Shown: positions 9,037 to 16,093 of the stretch, in pieces
Layout: every line of letters begins with the position of its first letter
Position numbering within the stretch: position 1 is the first letter of the stretch
Assembly (NCBI GenBank): GCA_036821645.1
Contig: DAISJD010000003.1
Coordinates: 1 to 64,000, forward strand
Source: DAISJD01 sp036821645
Lineage (GTDB): Bacteria > Pseudomonadota > Alphaproteobacteria > ATCC43930 > CGMCC-115725
DNA length: 64,000 bases
Direction of reading: 5' to 3'
Made by a program: the position numbers and the translations under genes
Notes under the pieces: generated by a model
The model's input: only the letters and a program-made list of their open reading frames with translations
What the model was told of the DNA's origin: nothing
Databases searched by the model: none

Positions 9037-9057
9037 AAATGCCAAACACGGCATTTT
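9036..9057 (+). terminator. Hairpin terminator after gph
   Basis: AAAATGCC pairs with GGCATTTT around a 6-nt loop, giving an 8-bp stem that ends in TTTT. It overlaps the gph stop codon region. Confidence 0.6.
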
Positions 9058-9063
9058 CATGCA

Positions 9064-9093
9064 TTGACAAGCCCGGCCAATCCCGTCTATAGC
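9064..9093 (+). promoter_or_regulatory. Sigma-70 promoter for tRNA-Val
   Basis: TTGACA at 9064-9069 and TATAGC at 9088-9093 are separated by 18 bp. The tRNA 5' end lies about 23 bp downstream of the -10 box. Confidence 0.6.
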
Positions 9094-9115
9094 TGCGGGC
9101 CGCACCGATGACGAT

Positions 9116-9191
9116 GGACGCGTAGCTCAGCGGTAGTAGCACTTGCTTCACACGCAAGGGGTCACAGGTTCAAATCCTGTCGCGTCCACCA
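9116..9191 (+). tRNA. tRNA-Val (anticodon CAC)
   Basis: The 76-nt sequence folds as a cloverleaf. The acceptor arm GGACGCG pairs with CGCGTCC, followed by A and an encoded CCA. The anticodon stem CTTGC/GCAAG encloses TTCACAC, giving anticodon CAC, which reads GUG. The T arm is ACAGG-TTCAAAT-CCTGT. The D arm has a non-paired position (GCTC against TAGC), which is tolerable in many tRNAs. Confidence 0.96.
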
Positions 9192-9314
9192 TCGCTCTCC
9201 CAAATCGCTCTGATTTTATTGCGATCGCCTCAATCATGGGCGAGATGGTTTGTCGCTTTCGGCTTGCTTGGACTTTTCCGCAAATTCGATCGATTCTTTA
9301 AGCGCCGCTTCCAT

Positions 9315-9354
9315 GGGCCTTTGCCCAGGTATCGGGCAAGCCCCTGTTTTTTTT
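9315..9354 (+). terminator. Intrinsic terminator between tRNA-Val and groES
   Basis: GGGC and TTGCCC on the left pair with GGGCAA and GCCC on the right, with a 2-nt bulge, and are followed by CTG and eight T residues. It probably ends tRNA transcription before the heat-shock promoter. Confidence 0.7.
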
Positions 9355-9389
9355 CAGCGCTGATGCACAAAAAAATAACAATCCCATCC

Positions 9390-9418
9390 TTGACATCGTT
9401 CGCCCGGTCTCTTATCTG
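9390..9418 (+). promoter_or_regulatory. groESL sigma-70 promoter
   Basis: TTGACA at 9390-9395 and a TTATCT/TATCTG -10 box at 9412-9418 are spaced 16-17 bp and lie immediately before the CIRCE operator. No clear RpoH-type promoter is visible, so control seems to be by repression. Confidence 0.7.
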
Positions 9419-9420
9419 AC

Positions 9421-9446
9421 TGGCACTCACTGGGTGATAGTGCTAA
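9421..9446 (+). promoter_or_regulatory. CIRCE element (HrcA operator)
   Basis: TGGCACTC and AGTGCTAA arms flank about 9-10 bp, matching the CIRCE consensus TTAGCACTC-N9-GAGTGCTAA with a few changes at the outer left end. It sits directly downstream of the promoter and upstream of groES. HrcA repressor binding here would make groESL heat-inducible. hrcA itself is not in this window. Confidence 0.92.
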
Positions 9447-9500
9447 CAAGGCATCACCGAGTTTCCTTTCGCGATTAGCAAGCTTCATGAGGAGCATCAC

Positions 9501-9791
9501 ATGAATTTCCGTCCATTGCATGACCGCGTCGTTGTCCGGCGTATCGAGCAGGAGGAAAAGTCGAAGGGTGGGATCATCATCCCCGATACCGCCAAGGAAA
9601 AGCCGCAGGAAGGCGAAGTCGTCGCCGTAGGCCCGGGTGCCCGTGACGATCAAGGCCGTGTCCATGCGCTCGACGTCAAGGTTGGCGACCGGGTTCTGTT
9701 CGGCAAATGGTCGGGCACCGAAGTCAAGATTTCCGGCGTTGAATATCTCGTCATGAAAGAATCCGACATCGTCGGCATCATCGCCGCCTAA
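9501..9791 (+). CDS. groES: Co-chaperonin GroES
   Basis: This 96-aa protein forms the heptameric lid of GroEL. It begins MNFRPLHDRVVVRR and contains the mobile loop KGGIIIPDTAKEKPQ and GEVVAVGPG. GAGGAG at 9489-9494 precedes the ATG by 6 bases. It is the first gene of the CIRCE-controlled operon, with groEL 162 bp downstream. Confidence 0.98.
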   Translation: MNFRPLHDRVVVRRIEQEEKSKGGIIIPDTAKEKPQEGEVVAVGPGARDDQGRVHALDVKVGDRVLFGKWSGTEVKISGVEYLVMKESDIVGIIAA

Positions 9792-9953
9792 TCGTTCGGC
9801 AAAATCGGGTTCCTGCCAAAGACGGCATGAGAATCGGTTTTCGCGATACGGTTTGGCATGGATCGGGTTTCTGTCCCCACGGGCGGATGACCCTGTGATC
9901 CAACGGTTGGATGCCGCATCCTTGCGGATTTCAGTCACTACAGGAATATGATC

Positions 9954-11597
9954 ATGGCTGCAAAAGACGTAAAATTCTCCACAGACGCCCGCGACCGGAT
10001 GCTGCGCGGCGTCGATATCCTCGCCAATGCCGTGAAGGTCACGCTCGGTCCGAAGGGCCGCAACGTCGTGATCGACAAGTCCTTCGGTGCCCCGCGCATC
10101 ACCAAGGACGGTGTGACGGTTGCCAAGGAAATCGAACTCTCCGACAAGTTCGAAAATATGGGCGCCCAAATGGTTCGCGAAGTCGCGACCAAGACCAACG
10201 ACCTTGCCGGTGACGGCACGACGACCGCCACGGTTTTGGCCCAGGCCATCGTGCGCGAAGGTGTCCGCGCCGTCGCCGCCGGTTTGAACCCGATGGATCT
10301 GAAGCGCGGCATCGACGTTGCGGTCGAAGCCGTCATCGCCGACGTCAAGAGCCGCAGCCGCAAGGTTTCGACCAACGAAGAAATCGCCCAAGTCGGCACG
10401 ATTTCCGCCAATGGCGAGAAAGAAATCGGCGAAATCATTGCCCGCGCCATGCAAAAGGTCGGCAATGAAGGCGTCATCACCGTCGAAGAAGCCAAGAGCC
10501 TTGAAACCGAACTCGATGTCGTCGAAGGCATGCAGTTCGATCGCGGCTATCTGTCGCCCTATTTCGTGACCAACGCCGAAAAGATGGTTGCGGAATTGGA
10601 AAACCCCTACATCCTCATCCATGAAAAGAAGCTGGGCGGCCTGCAAGCCCTGCTCCCGGTTCTCGAAGCCGTGGTGCAATCCGGTCGTCCGCTGATCATC
10701 ATCGCGGAAGATGTCGAAGGCGAAGCCTTGGCCACCCTCGTGGTCAACAAGCTGCGCGGCGGCCTCAAGGTTGCAGCCGTCAAGGCGCCGGGCTTCGGCG
10801 ATCGCCGCAAGGCCATGCTGGAAGATATCGCGATCTTGACCAACGGTCAGTTGATCAGCGAAGATCTGGGCATCAAGCTCGAAAACGTGACGCTCGACAT
10901 GTTGGGCCGCGCCAAGCGCGTCACCATCACCAAGGAAAACACCACCATCATCGATGGTGCCGGTTCCAAGGAATCGATCGAAGCCCGCACCAACCAAATC
11001 CGTGGCCAGATCGAAGAAACCACCTCCGACTATGACCGTGAAAAGCTGCAAGAACGTCTGGCGAAGCTCGCTGGCGGCGTTGCCGTGATCCGCGTCGGTG
11101 GGGCCACGGAAATCGAAGTGAAGGAACGCAAGGATCGCGTTGACGACGCCATGCATGCGACCCGCGCTGCGGTTGAAGAAGGTGTGGTTGCCGGCGGCGG
11201 CGTTACCTTGCTCTATGGTGCGCGCTCCATCGACAAGCTCGTCCCGCAAAACAACGACCAAAAGGTCGGCATCGACATCGTTCGCCGCGCCTTGCAAGCC
11301 CCGGTCCGTCAGATCGCCGAAAATTCCGGCACGGACGGTTCCATCATCGTCGGCAAGCTGTTGGAATCCACCGATTTCAACTTCGGCTACGATGCTCAGA
11401 AGGGCGAATTCACCGATATGGTGAAGGCTGGCATCATCGACCCGACCAAGGTTGTGCGCATTGCCCTGCAAGACGCCGCCTCGATCGCTGGTCTCTTGAT
11501 CACGACCGAAGCCATGATCGCCGAAAAGCCCGAAAAGAAGGCCCCGCCGGCCGGTGGCCCGGGCGGCATGGGCGGCATGGGTGACATGGACTTCTAA
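9954..11597 (+). CDS. groEL: Chaperonin GroEL
   Basis: The 547-aa Hsp60 chaperonin folds proteins in the cytoplasm. It has the usual start AAKDVKFS, the ATP-site segment DGTTTATVLAQ, the family signature AAVEEGVVAGGG and a Gly-Met-rich tail ending MGDMDF. I chose the third of three near-adjacent in-frame ATGs (9948 and 9954 are in one cluster) because CAGGAA lies about 8 bases before 9954 and the product then begins MAAKD, as in homologues. Followed by strong hairpins. Confidence 0.98.
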   Translation: MAAKDVKFSTDARDRMLRGVDILANAVKVTLGPKGRNVVIDKSFGAPRITKDGVTVAKEIELSDKFENMGAQMVREVATKTNDLAGDGTTTATVLAQAIVREGVRAVAAGLNPMDLKRGIDVAVEAVIADVKSRSRKVSTNEEIAQVGTISANGEKEIGEIIARAMQKVGNEGVITVEEAKSLETELDVVEGMQFDRGYLSPYFVTNAEKMVAELENPYILIHEKKLGGLQALLPVLEAVVQSGRPLIIIAEDVEGEALATLVVNKLRGGLKVAAVKAPGFGDRRKAMLEDIAILTNGQLISEDLGIKLENVTLDMLGRAKRVTITKENTTIIDGAGSKESIEARTNQIRGQIEETTSDYDREKLQERLAKLAGGVAVIRVGGATEIEVKERKDRVDDAMHATRAAVEEGVVAGGGVTLLYGARSIDKLVPQNNDQKVGIDIVRRALQAPVRQIAENSGTDGSIIVGKLLESTDFNFGYDAQKGEFTDMVKAGIIDPTKVVRIALQDAASIAGLLITTEAMIAEKPEKKAPPAGGPGGMGGMGDMDF

Positions 11598-11746
11598 TCA
11601 CACTGAATTTCAGGTGTGATATCCTGCCGACCGGCCTCATCAATATAGTCGGTCGGCAGGTTCGGAAGATTTATAAGAATGATCAAAGGGTGAAATAGGA
11701 CAAAAATCCCGCCTTGTGCGGTATTTTCAGCCCTATTTCACCCTTT
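11598..11746 (+). terminator. Composite terminator region after groEL (three hairpins)
   Basis: Three inverted repeats follow the stop. TCACAC/GTGTGA is at 11598-11619. CCTGCCGACCG/CGGTCGGCAGG is at 11623-11660. A 15-bp perfect pair, AAAGGGTGAAATAGG/CCTATTTCACCCTTT, is at 11685-11699 and 11732-11746, and its loop holds a smaller CCGC/GCGG hairpin. The last ends in CCCTTTTC and resembles an intrinsic terminator. The others may protect the abundant groESL mRNA from 3' exonucleases. Confidence 0.7.
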
Positions 11747-11810
11747 TCATTAAGAAGACAGCATTAAAAGGACAATGAACTAGGCGCGTTTCAACACCAA
11801 AGGAAAGACC

Positions 11811-12272
11811 GTGTCGATGTCATCTCCGATCCTGCTGCGCATTGGCGATGTGGCGCGTGCCGTCGGCGTGTCGGCCAAGATGATCCGCCATTACGAAGAA
11901 ATCGGCCTCATCGCACCGCCAGAACGCAGCAACGCCAATTATCGCCTCTATCACCCGCAGATCGTGACGCATCTGACCTTCATCATCGAAGCCCGCCGCC
12001 TTGGGTTTTCATTGGAAGAAATCGGGCGGCTCATGCGCTTATGGCAGGATGAGGGCCGCGCCAGTGCCGATGTCAAACGGCTCACGCTCGGGCATATTGC
12101 CGCGTTGGACGCCCGGATCGCCAGCTTGACGGCCATGCGCGACGCCTTGCGCGATCTTGCCGCATCCTGTCATGGGGATGAACGACCCCACTGTCCGATC
12201 ATCAATCGGTTGACCGCGCCATCCGGTTCTTCAAATGACGATAAGCAGAAAAGTCACTGGCACTCATCGTAA
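11811..12272 (+). CDS. MerR-family regulator, CueR-like copper sensor
   Basis: The 153-aa protein has an N-terminal winged helix-turn-helix of the MerR type (IGDVARAVGVSAKMIRHYEEIGLI) and a long dimerisation helix. Its metal loop contains Cys120 and Cys128 in CHGDERPHCPI, the same Cys-x7-Cys spacing as in Cu(I)-sensing CueR. A His-rich C-terminal tail (SHWHSS) follows. The GTG at 11811 is favoured because AAGGA precedes it at normal distance; the ATG at 11817 is an alternative. No copper ATPase or oxidase gene flanks it; its target may be the downstream genes or lie elsewhere. Confidence 0.85.
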   Translation: MSMSSPILLRIGDVARAVGVSAKMIRHYEEIGLIAPPERSNANYRLYHPQIVTHLTFIIEARRLGFSLEEIGRLMRLWQDEGRASADVKRLTLGHIAALDARIASLTAMRDALRDLAASCHGDERPHCPIINRLTAPSGSSNDDKQKSHWHSS

Positions 12273-12326
12273 AGACCCCCTATCTTAGCCCCACGTTCAG
12301 GCATGTGTTCATGGGTGAGGCTGTTC

Positions 12327-14672
12327 ATGGGTCAGTTTGGTTTGGGTCAACCCGTTCGCCGGGTCGAAGATTTCCGCCTTTTGACCGGGGCTGGTCGGTA
12401 CACGGATGATATCGTCTTACCCGATCAGGCGATCGGCTATGTCTTGCGTTCCCCCCATGCCCATGCGCGGGTGCTGTCGATCGATTATGCGGCCGCCATC
12501 GACCTGCCGGGCGTCCTCGGCATTTTTACGGCCGACGATCTTGCCGCCGACGGGGTGCAGGATATTCCCTGTTCCGTCCCGCTGACCAATCGCGACGGTA
12601 GCCCCTGCGCGCTGCCGACCCACCCGGTCCTGGTGCGCGATCGGGTGCGTCACGTCGGGGATCAGGTGGCCTTCATCGTGGCCGAAACCTTGGAACAGGC
12701 CCGCGACGCCGCCGAGGCGATTATCGTCGATTACGACATCCTGCCTGCCGTCACCGATACCGCATCGGCGTTCGATGCCGATCAACCGCGCGTTTGGGAC
12801 GATATTGCAGAGAATCGCTGCTTCGATTGGGAAATGGGCGACGAAAAGGCGGTTGACGCCGCCTTTGCCGCGGCGGCCCATATTTCCCGGCTCGACCTCG
12901 TCAATAACCGGATCATCGTCGCCTCGATGGAAACGCGCAATGCGATCGGTCATTACGATCCGGCAACGGATTTCTACACGCTTTATACATCCAGTCAGGG
13001 TGCCCATTCCCTGCGCAAGATGATCGGCAGCGGCCTGCTCGGCGTTCCGGAAGACCACATCCGGGTCGTCACCCCCGATGTCGGCGGCGGCTTCGGGATG
13101 AAACTGTTCCTCTATCCCGAACATCTGCTCGTCCTCCATGCCGCCAAACGGGTCGGCCGCCCCGTCCATTGGAGCGGCGACCGATCGGAAGCTTGCCTCA
13201 CCGACACCCATGGACGCGACCATGTCAGCCATGCCGAAGTGGCCCTCGATGCGGCCGGGCATTTTCTGGCCTGGCGCATCCATACCAAGGCCAATCTCGG
13301 GGCCTATCTCTCGAATTACGCCACATTCGTGCCGACGATGGCCGGGTCCGGCATGTTGGCCGGCGTCTATCGCACGCCCTCGATCTATGTCCGGGTCGAA
13401 GGATGCTTCACCAACACGACCCCGGTCGATGCCTATCGGGGTGCCGGTCGCCCGGAAGCCGCATATCTGGTCGAACGGCTCGTCGATAAGGCGGCGCGCG
13501 ACCTCGGCATCGACCCGGCGGAACTGCGGCGGCGCAACTTCATCCGACCAGACGACATGCCGTATCGCACGGCCCTGGGGCTCGTCTATGACAGCGGCGA
13601 CTTCAATCGCAATCTGACCGATGCCCTGCGGATTGCCGACCGTGACGGGCTTTCTGCCCGCAAGGCTGCGGCACTGGCCCGTGGCCGGTATCTCGGCTTC
13701 GGGTTTTCCTGCTATATCGAACAATGCGGCGGCGGATCCGATGAAATGGCCGATCTCCGCCTGGAATCCGATGGGCGCGTGACCTTGATGATCGGGACCC
13801 AGGCGTCGGGACAGGGCCATGAAACCGCCTATGCCCAAATCGTCGCCGATGGGTTGGGTCTGCCGATCGAGGCCGTGCGCGTCGTGCAAGGCGATACGGC
13901 CACCGTTTCCAGTGGGCGTGGCACGGGGGGATCGCGGTCTCTGCCCGTCGGCGGGGCATCAACCCATCAGGCGGTCGAACAAGTGATCGCACGAGGCAAG
14001 CGCATCGCGGCACACCAACTCGAAGCGGCGGTCGGCGACATTAGATTCGCCGATGGGGTTTTTGCGATCGTCGGCACCGATCGTCGCATCGCCCTGACTG
14101 AGATTGTGCAACTTGCCCATAGCGGCACCTTACCGGCCGAGATTTCGCCGCCGGGCTTTGAAGAGGTCGCACGCTGGGCACCGTCGGCCGGGACTTTCCC
14201 GAACGGGACCCACGTCTGCGAAGTCGAGATCGATCCCACCACCGGGGCTCTCGACATCGTGCGCTATGTCGTGGTCGACGATTTCGGCACCGTGGTCAAT
14301 CCCTTGATGCTGGCGGGACAGGTCCATGGCGGCGTCGGTCAAGGGATCGGGCAGGCCCTGCTCGAAGCGGCGGTCTATGACCCGGATTCGGGGCAACTCT
14401 TGTCCGGTTCGTTCATGGATTACGCCCTGCCCCGCGCCATCCATATTCCCCCGATCGAGTTCAGCGTGAATGTCATCCCCTGCACCACCAACCTGCTCGG
14501 GATCAAGGGGGCCGGTGAAGCCGGTGCCATCGGGGCCCCGCCCGCCGTGGTCAACGCGGTCATTGATGCCCTTGCCCCTTACGGGGTGACGCGTATCGAT
14601 ATGCCGGTCAGCCCCGAACGGATTTGGCGCGCCCTCGAAACGGCGAAATCCGTCCGTGAGGCCGCCGAATAA
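12327..14672 (+). CDS. Molybdopterin-binding large subunit, xanthine dehydrogenase/CoxL-like family
   Basis: The 781-aa protein matches the large molybdenum-cofactor subunit of the xanthine oxidase family from its start (GQPVRRVEDFRLLTGAGRYTDD) to its end. It has the moco segments DVGGGFGMK and GTQASGQGHE, and the catalytic Glu in KGAGEAGAIG (Glu731). The active-site loop reads AYRGAGR (residues 369-375), not the AYRCSFR loop of form I CO dehydrogenase. It is therefore probably an aldehyde or N-heterocycle dehydrogenase, not a Cu-Mo CO dehydrogenase. The ATG at 12327 has GTGAGG upstream. The FAD (CoxM) and 2Fe-2S (CoxS) subunit genes, normally adjacent, are absent here. Confidence 0.88.
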   Translation: MGQFGLGQPVRRVEDFRLLTGAGRYTDDIVLPDQAIGYVLRSPHAHARVLSIDYAAAIDLPGVLGIFTADDLAADGVQDIPCSVPLTNRDGSPCALPTHPVLVRDRVRHVGDQVAFIVAETLEQARDAAEAIIVDYDILPAVTDTASAFDADQPRVWDDIAENRCFDWEMGDEKAVDAAFAAAAHISRLDLVNNRIIVASMETRNAIGHYDPATDFYTLYTSSQGAHSLRKMIGSGLLGVPEDHIRVVTPDVGGGFGMKLFLYPEHLLVLHAAKRVGRPVHWSGDRSEACLTDTHGRDHVSHAEVALDAAGHFLAWRIHTKANLGAYLSNYATFVPTMAGSGMLAGVYRTPSIYVRVEGCFTNTTPVDAYRGAGRPEAAYLVERLVDKAARDLGIDPAELRRRNFIRPDDMPYRTALGLVYDSGDFNRNLTDALRIADRDGLSARKAAALARGRYLGFGFSCYIEQCGGGSDEMADLRLESDGRVTLMIGTQASGQGHETAYAQIVADGLGLPIEAVRVVQGDTATVSSGRGTGGSRSLPVGGASTHQAVEQVIARGKRIAAHQLEAAVGDIRFADGVFAIVGTDRRIALTEIVQLAHSGTLPAEISPPGFEEVARWAPSAGTFPNGTHVCEVEIDPTTGALDIVRYVVVDDFGTVVNPLMLAGQVHGGVGQGIGQALLEAAVYDPDSGQLLSGSFMDYALPRAIHIPPIEFSVNVIPCTTNLLGIKGAGEAGAIGAPPAVVNAVIDALAPYGVTRIDMPVSPERIWRALETAKSVREAAE

Positions 14673-14704
14673 TCCGATCCTGCCCCCGTTTTGGAGCCAT
14701 GCCG

Positions 14705-15487
14705 ATGCATCCTTTGACCGATGACGCCCGTCAAACCATTCTCGATCATGTGATTGAGGCGGCACGGCTTGGCTCCGAGGCGATTCTGGAAATCTACGCC
14801 ACCGATTTCGCCGTCTTGCAGAAAAACGACCAAAGTCCCGTCACTTTGGCGGATCAACGGGCCGAGGCGGCGATCATCGCCCATCTGGCCCGCCATCTGC
14901 CCGACATACCCGCCATTGCAGAAGAACAGGCCGAATCACGCGGCGTGCCGACCGACATCCCCGCCCGCTTCTGGTTGATCGATCCCTTGGATGGAACCAA
15001 GGAATTTGTGAAGCGAACCGGGGAATTCACGGTCAATATCGCCCTTATCGATCACCATCGACCCATCCTCGGCGTCGTCGGCATTCCTGTGAAGGGGCTG
15101 TTCTACGCCGCAGCCGGTCCCGGCACCGCACTCCGCTTCGATTTAGGCGGCAGACGTCAGCCGATCGCCGCCCGAACGGCACCGCCCGACGGGTTGACGG
15201 TGGCCTGTTCGCGTTCCCATGACGATGGGGCCGATCTCGACCGATTTTTGAGCGGCTACAAAATCGTCGAGCGCAAACCCGCAGGCAGTTCCCTGAAATT
15301 CTGTCTGATCGCCGAAGGAGCTGCCGACCTTTACCCGCGCCTTGGCCCCACCATGGAATGGGACACGGCCGCCGGTCATGCCGTTTTATCAGCCGCAGGC
15401 GGGCGGGTCACGACCCTTGACGGCGCCCCTTTTCTCTATGGTAAGCCCGGCTTTCGCAACCCCGGTTTTATCGCTTCTGGGCGCTGA
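14705..15487 (+). CDS. cysQ: 3'(2'),5'-bisphosphate nucleotidase CysQ
   Basis: The 260-aa protein belongs to the Mg-dependent, Li-sensitive inositol monophosphatase fold. It has metal-binding motifs around AEEQAE, WLIDPLDGTKEF and MEWDTAAGHAVL, and the CysQ-type sequence QKNDQSPVTLAD. CysQ removes the 3' phosphate of pAp, a by-product of sulfate assimilation and of phosphopantetheinyl transfer. The ATG at 14705 is preferred over 14699 because GGAG at 14693-14696 is then 8 bases away. It is 32 bp after the molybdenum enzyme gene, possibly co-transcribed. Confidence 0.93.
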   Translation: MHPLTDDARQTILDHVIEAARLGSEAILEIYATDFAVLQKNDQSPVTLADQRAEAAIIAHLARHLPDIPAIAEEQAESRGVPTDIPARFWLIDPLDGTKEFVKRTGEFTVNIALIDHHRPILGVVGIPVKGLFYAAAGPGTALRFDLGGRRQPIAARTAPPDGLTVACSRSHDDGADLDRFLSGYKIVERKPAGSSLKFCLIAEGAADLYPRLGPTMEWDTAAGHAVLSAAGGRVTTLDGAPFLYGKPGFRNPGFIASGR

Positions 15488-15565
15488 TGCCGCCTTTCAC
15501 CATCAGAAGGACGCAAGAGGATCAGGGTCATCGAAGAAGAGAGTCCAGAATAACATAATGAAAAA

Positions 15566-15588
15566 AAGAGCTTTCTTTGAAAGCTCTT
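15566..15588 (-). terminator. Hairpin terminator downstream of cysQ
   Basis: AAGAGCTTTC pairs with GAAAGCTCTT around a 3-nt loop. On the minus strand the stem is followed by a run of T, and on the plus strand it is preceded by A's. It therefore looks strongest for minus-strand transcripts but could stop both directions. The rest of the 274 bp before the cupredoxin gene holds its AT-rich promoter region and no convincing ORF. Confidence 0.55.
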
Positions 15589-15761
15589 GCTCTCTTCAGG
15601 TGACCGCTGGAACGATGAAGTCCGTTGTTTGTCGTTCAAAAAATATGTGGCAAAAATTAGACATTCTTCATGACCAAGCCAAATTCATTTTTTTGGTAGG
15701 ATTTTAATAATAGTTTTTCCATTACAGTACCAATTGTCTTTCATTTCTTAGGTTGTGTTTC

Positions 15762-16088
15762 ATGAAAAATACACGCACTTACACCCTATTCGGCGTCTTC
15801 ATTGCACTTGGTTTGTCCATGGCACACGCCGAAACCACCGCAACCATCAACATGATCGATAAAACATACGATCCGACGGAACTCAAAATCGCCAAGGGAA
15901 CGAAAGTCGTTTTTCATAATGGCGATGGTGTTGCCCATAATGTCGTTTCGGCCGAAGGACCGGATAAGATCGATTTAAAACTGCAAAAACCTGGTGAAGA
16001 TGCGAACTTTACTTTTACGAAATCGGGAACTTATCCGATTGGATGCGATCTTCACCCCAAGATGAAGATTAATATTACGGTGGAATAA
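15762..16088 (+). CDS. Periplasmic cupredoxin (plastocyanin/pseudoazurin-like)
   Basis: This is a 108-aa small blue-copper protein. Residues 1-23 form a signal peptide ending AHA, so it is exported. The type 1 copper ligands are all visible: His59 in GVAHNVV, then Cys95, His98 and Met101 in GCDLHPKM, with the fold strands TYDPTELKIAKGTKVVF and FTFTKSGTYP. It should carry single electrons in the periplasm. The chemoreceptor gene starts only 5 bp after its stop, so the two are translated from one message. The ATG at 15762 gives the best signal peptide; a TTG at 15753 is possible. Confidence 0.88.
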   Translation: MKNTRTYTLFGVFIALGLSMAHAETTATINMIDKTYDPTELKIAKGTKVVFHNGDGVAHNVVSAEGPDKIDLKLQKPGEDANFTFTKSGTYPIGCDLHPKMKINITVE

Positions 16089-16093
16089 AAATA

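Noticed and set aside
9123..9145. Defective tRNA D arm in tRNA-Val
   Set aside because: One unpaired D-stem position is common; total length is 76 nt with all other stems and CCA intact.
9354..11471. Long minus-strand ORF (705 aa) opposite groES-groEL
   Set aside because: It is the antisense shadow of the highly conserved chaperonin genes, has no ribosome site and no recognisable domain.
13431..13451. Form I carbon monoxide dehydrogenase (CoxL) active-site loop
   Set aside because: The loop reads AYRGAGR, lacking the Cys of AYRCSFR that binds copper, so a true CO dehydrogenase is not supported.
15342..15707. ORF of 121 aa overlapping the cysQ end
   Set aside because: It starts within cysQ in another frame and runs through a hairpin terminator; no ribosome site or domain.
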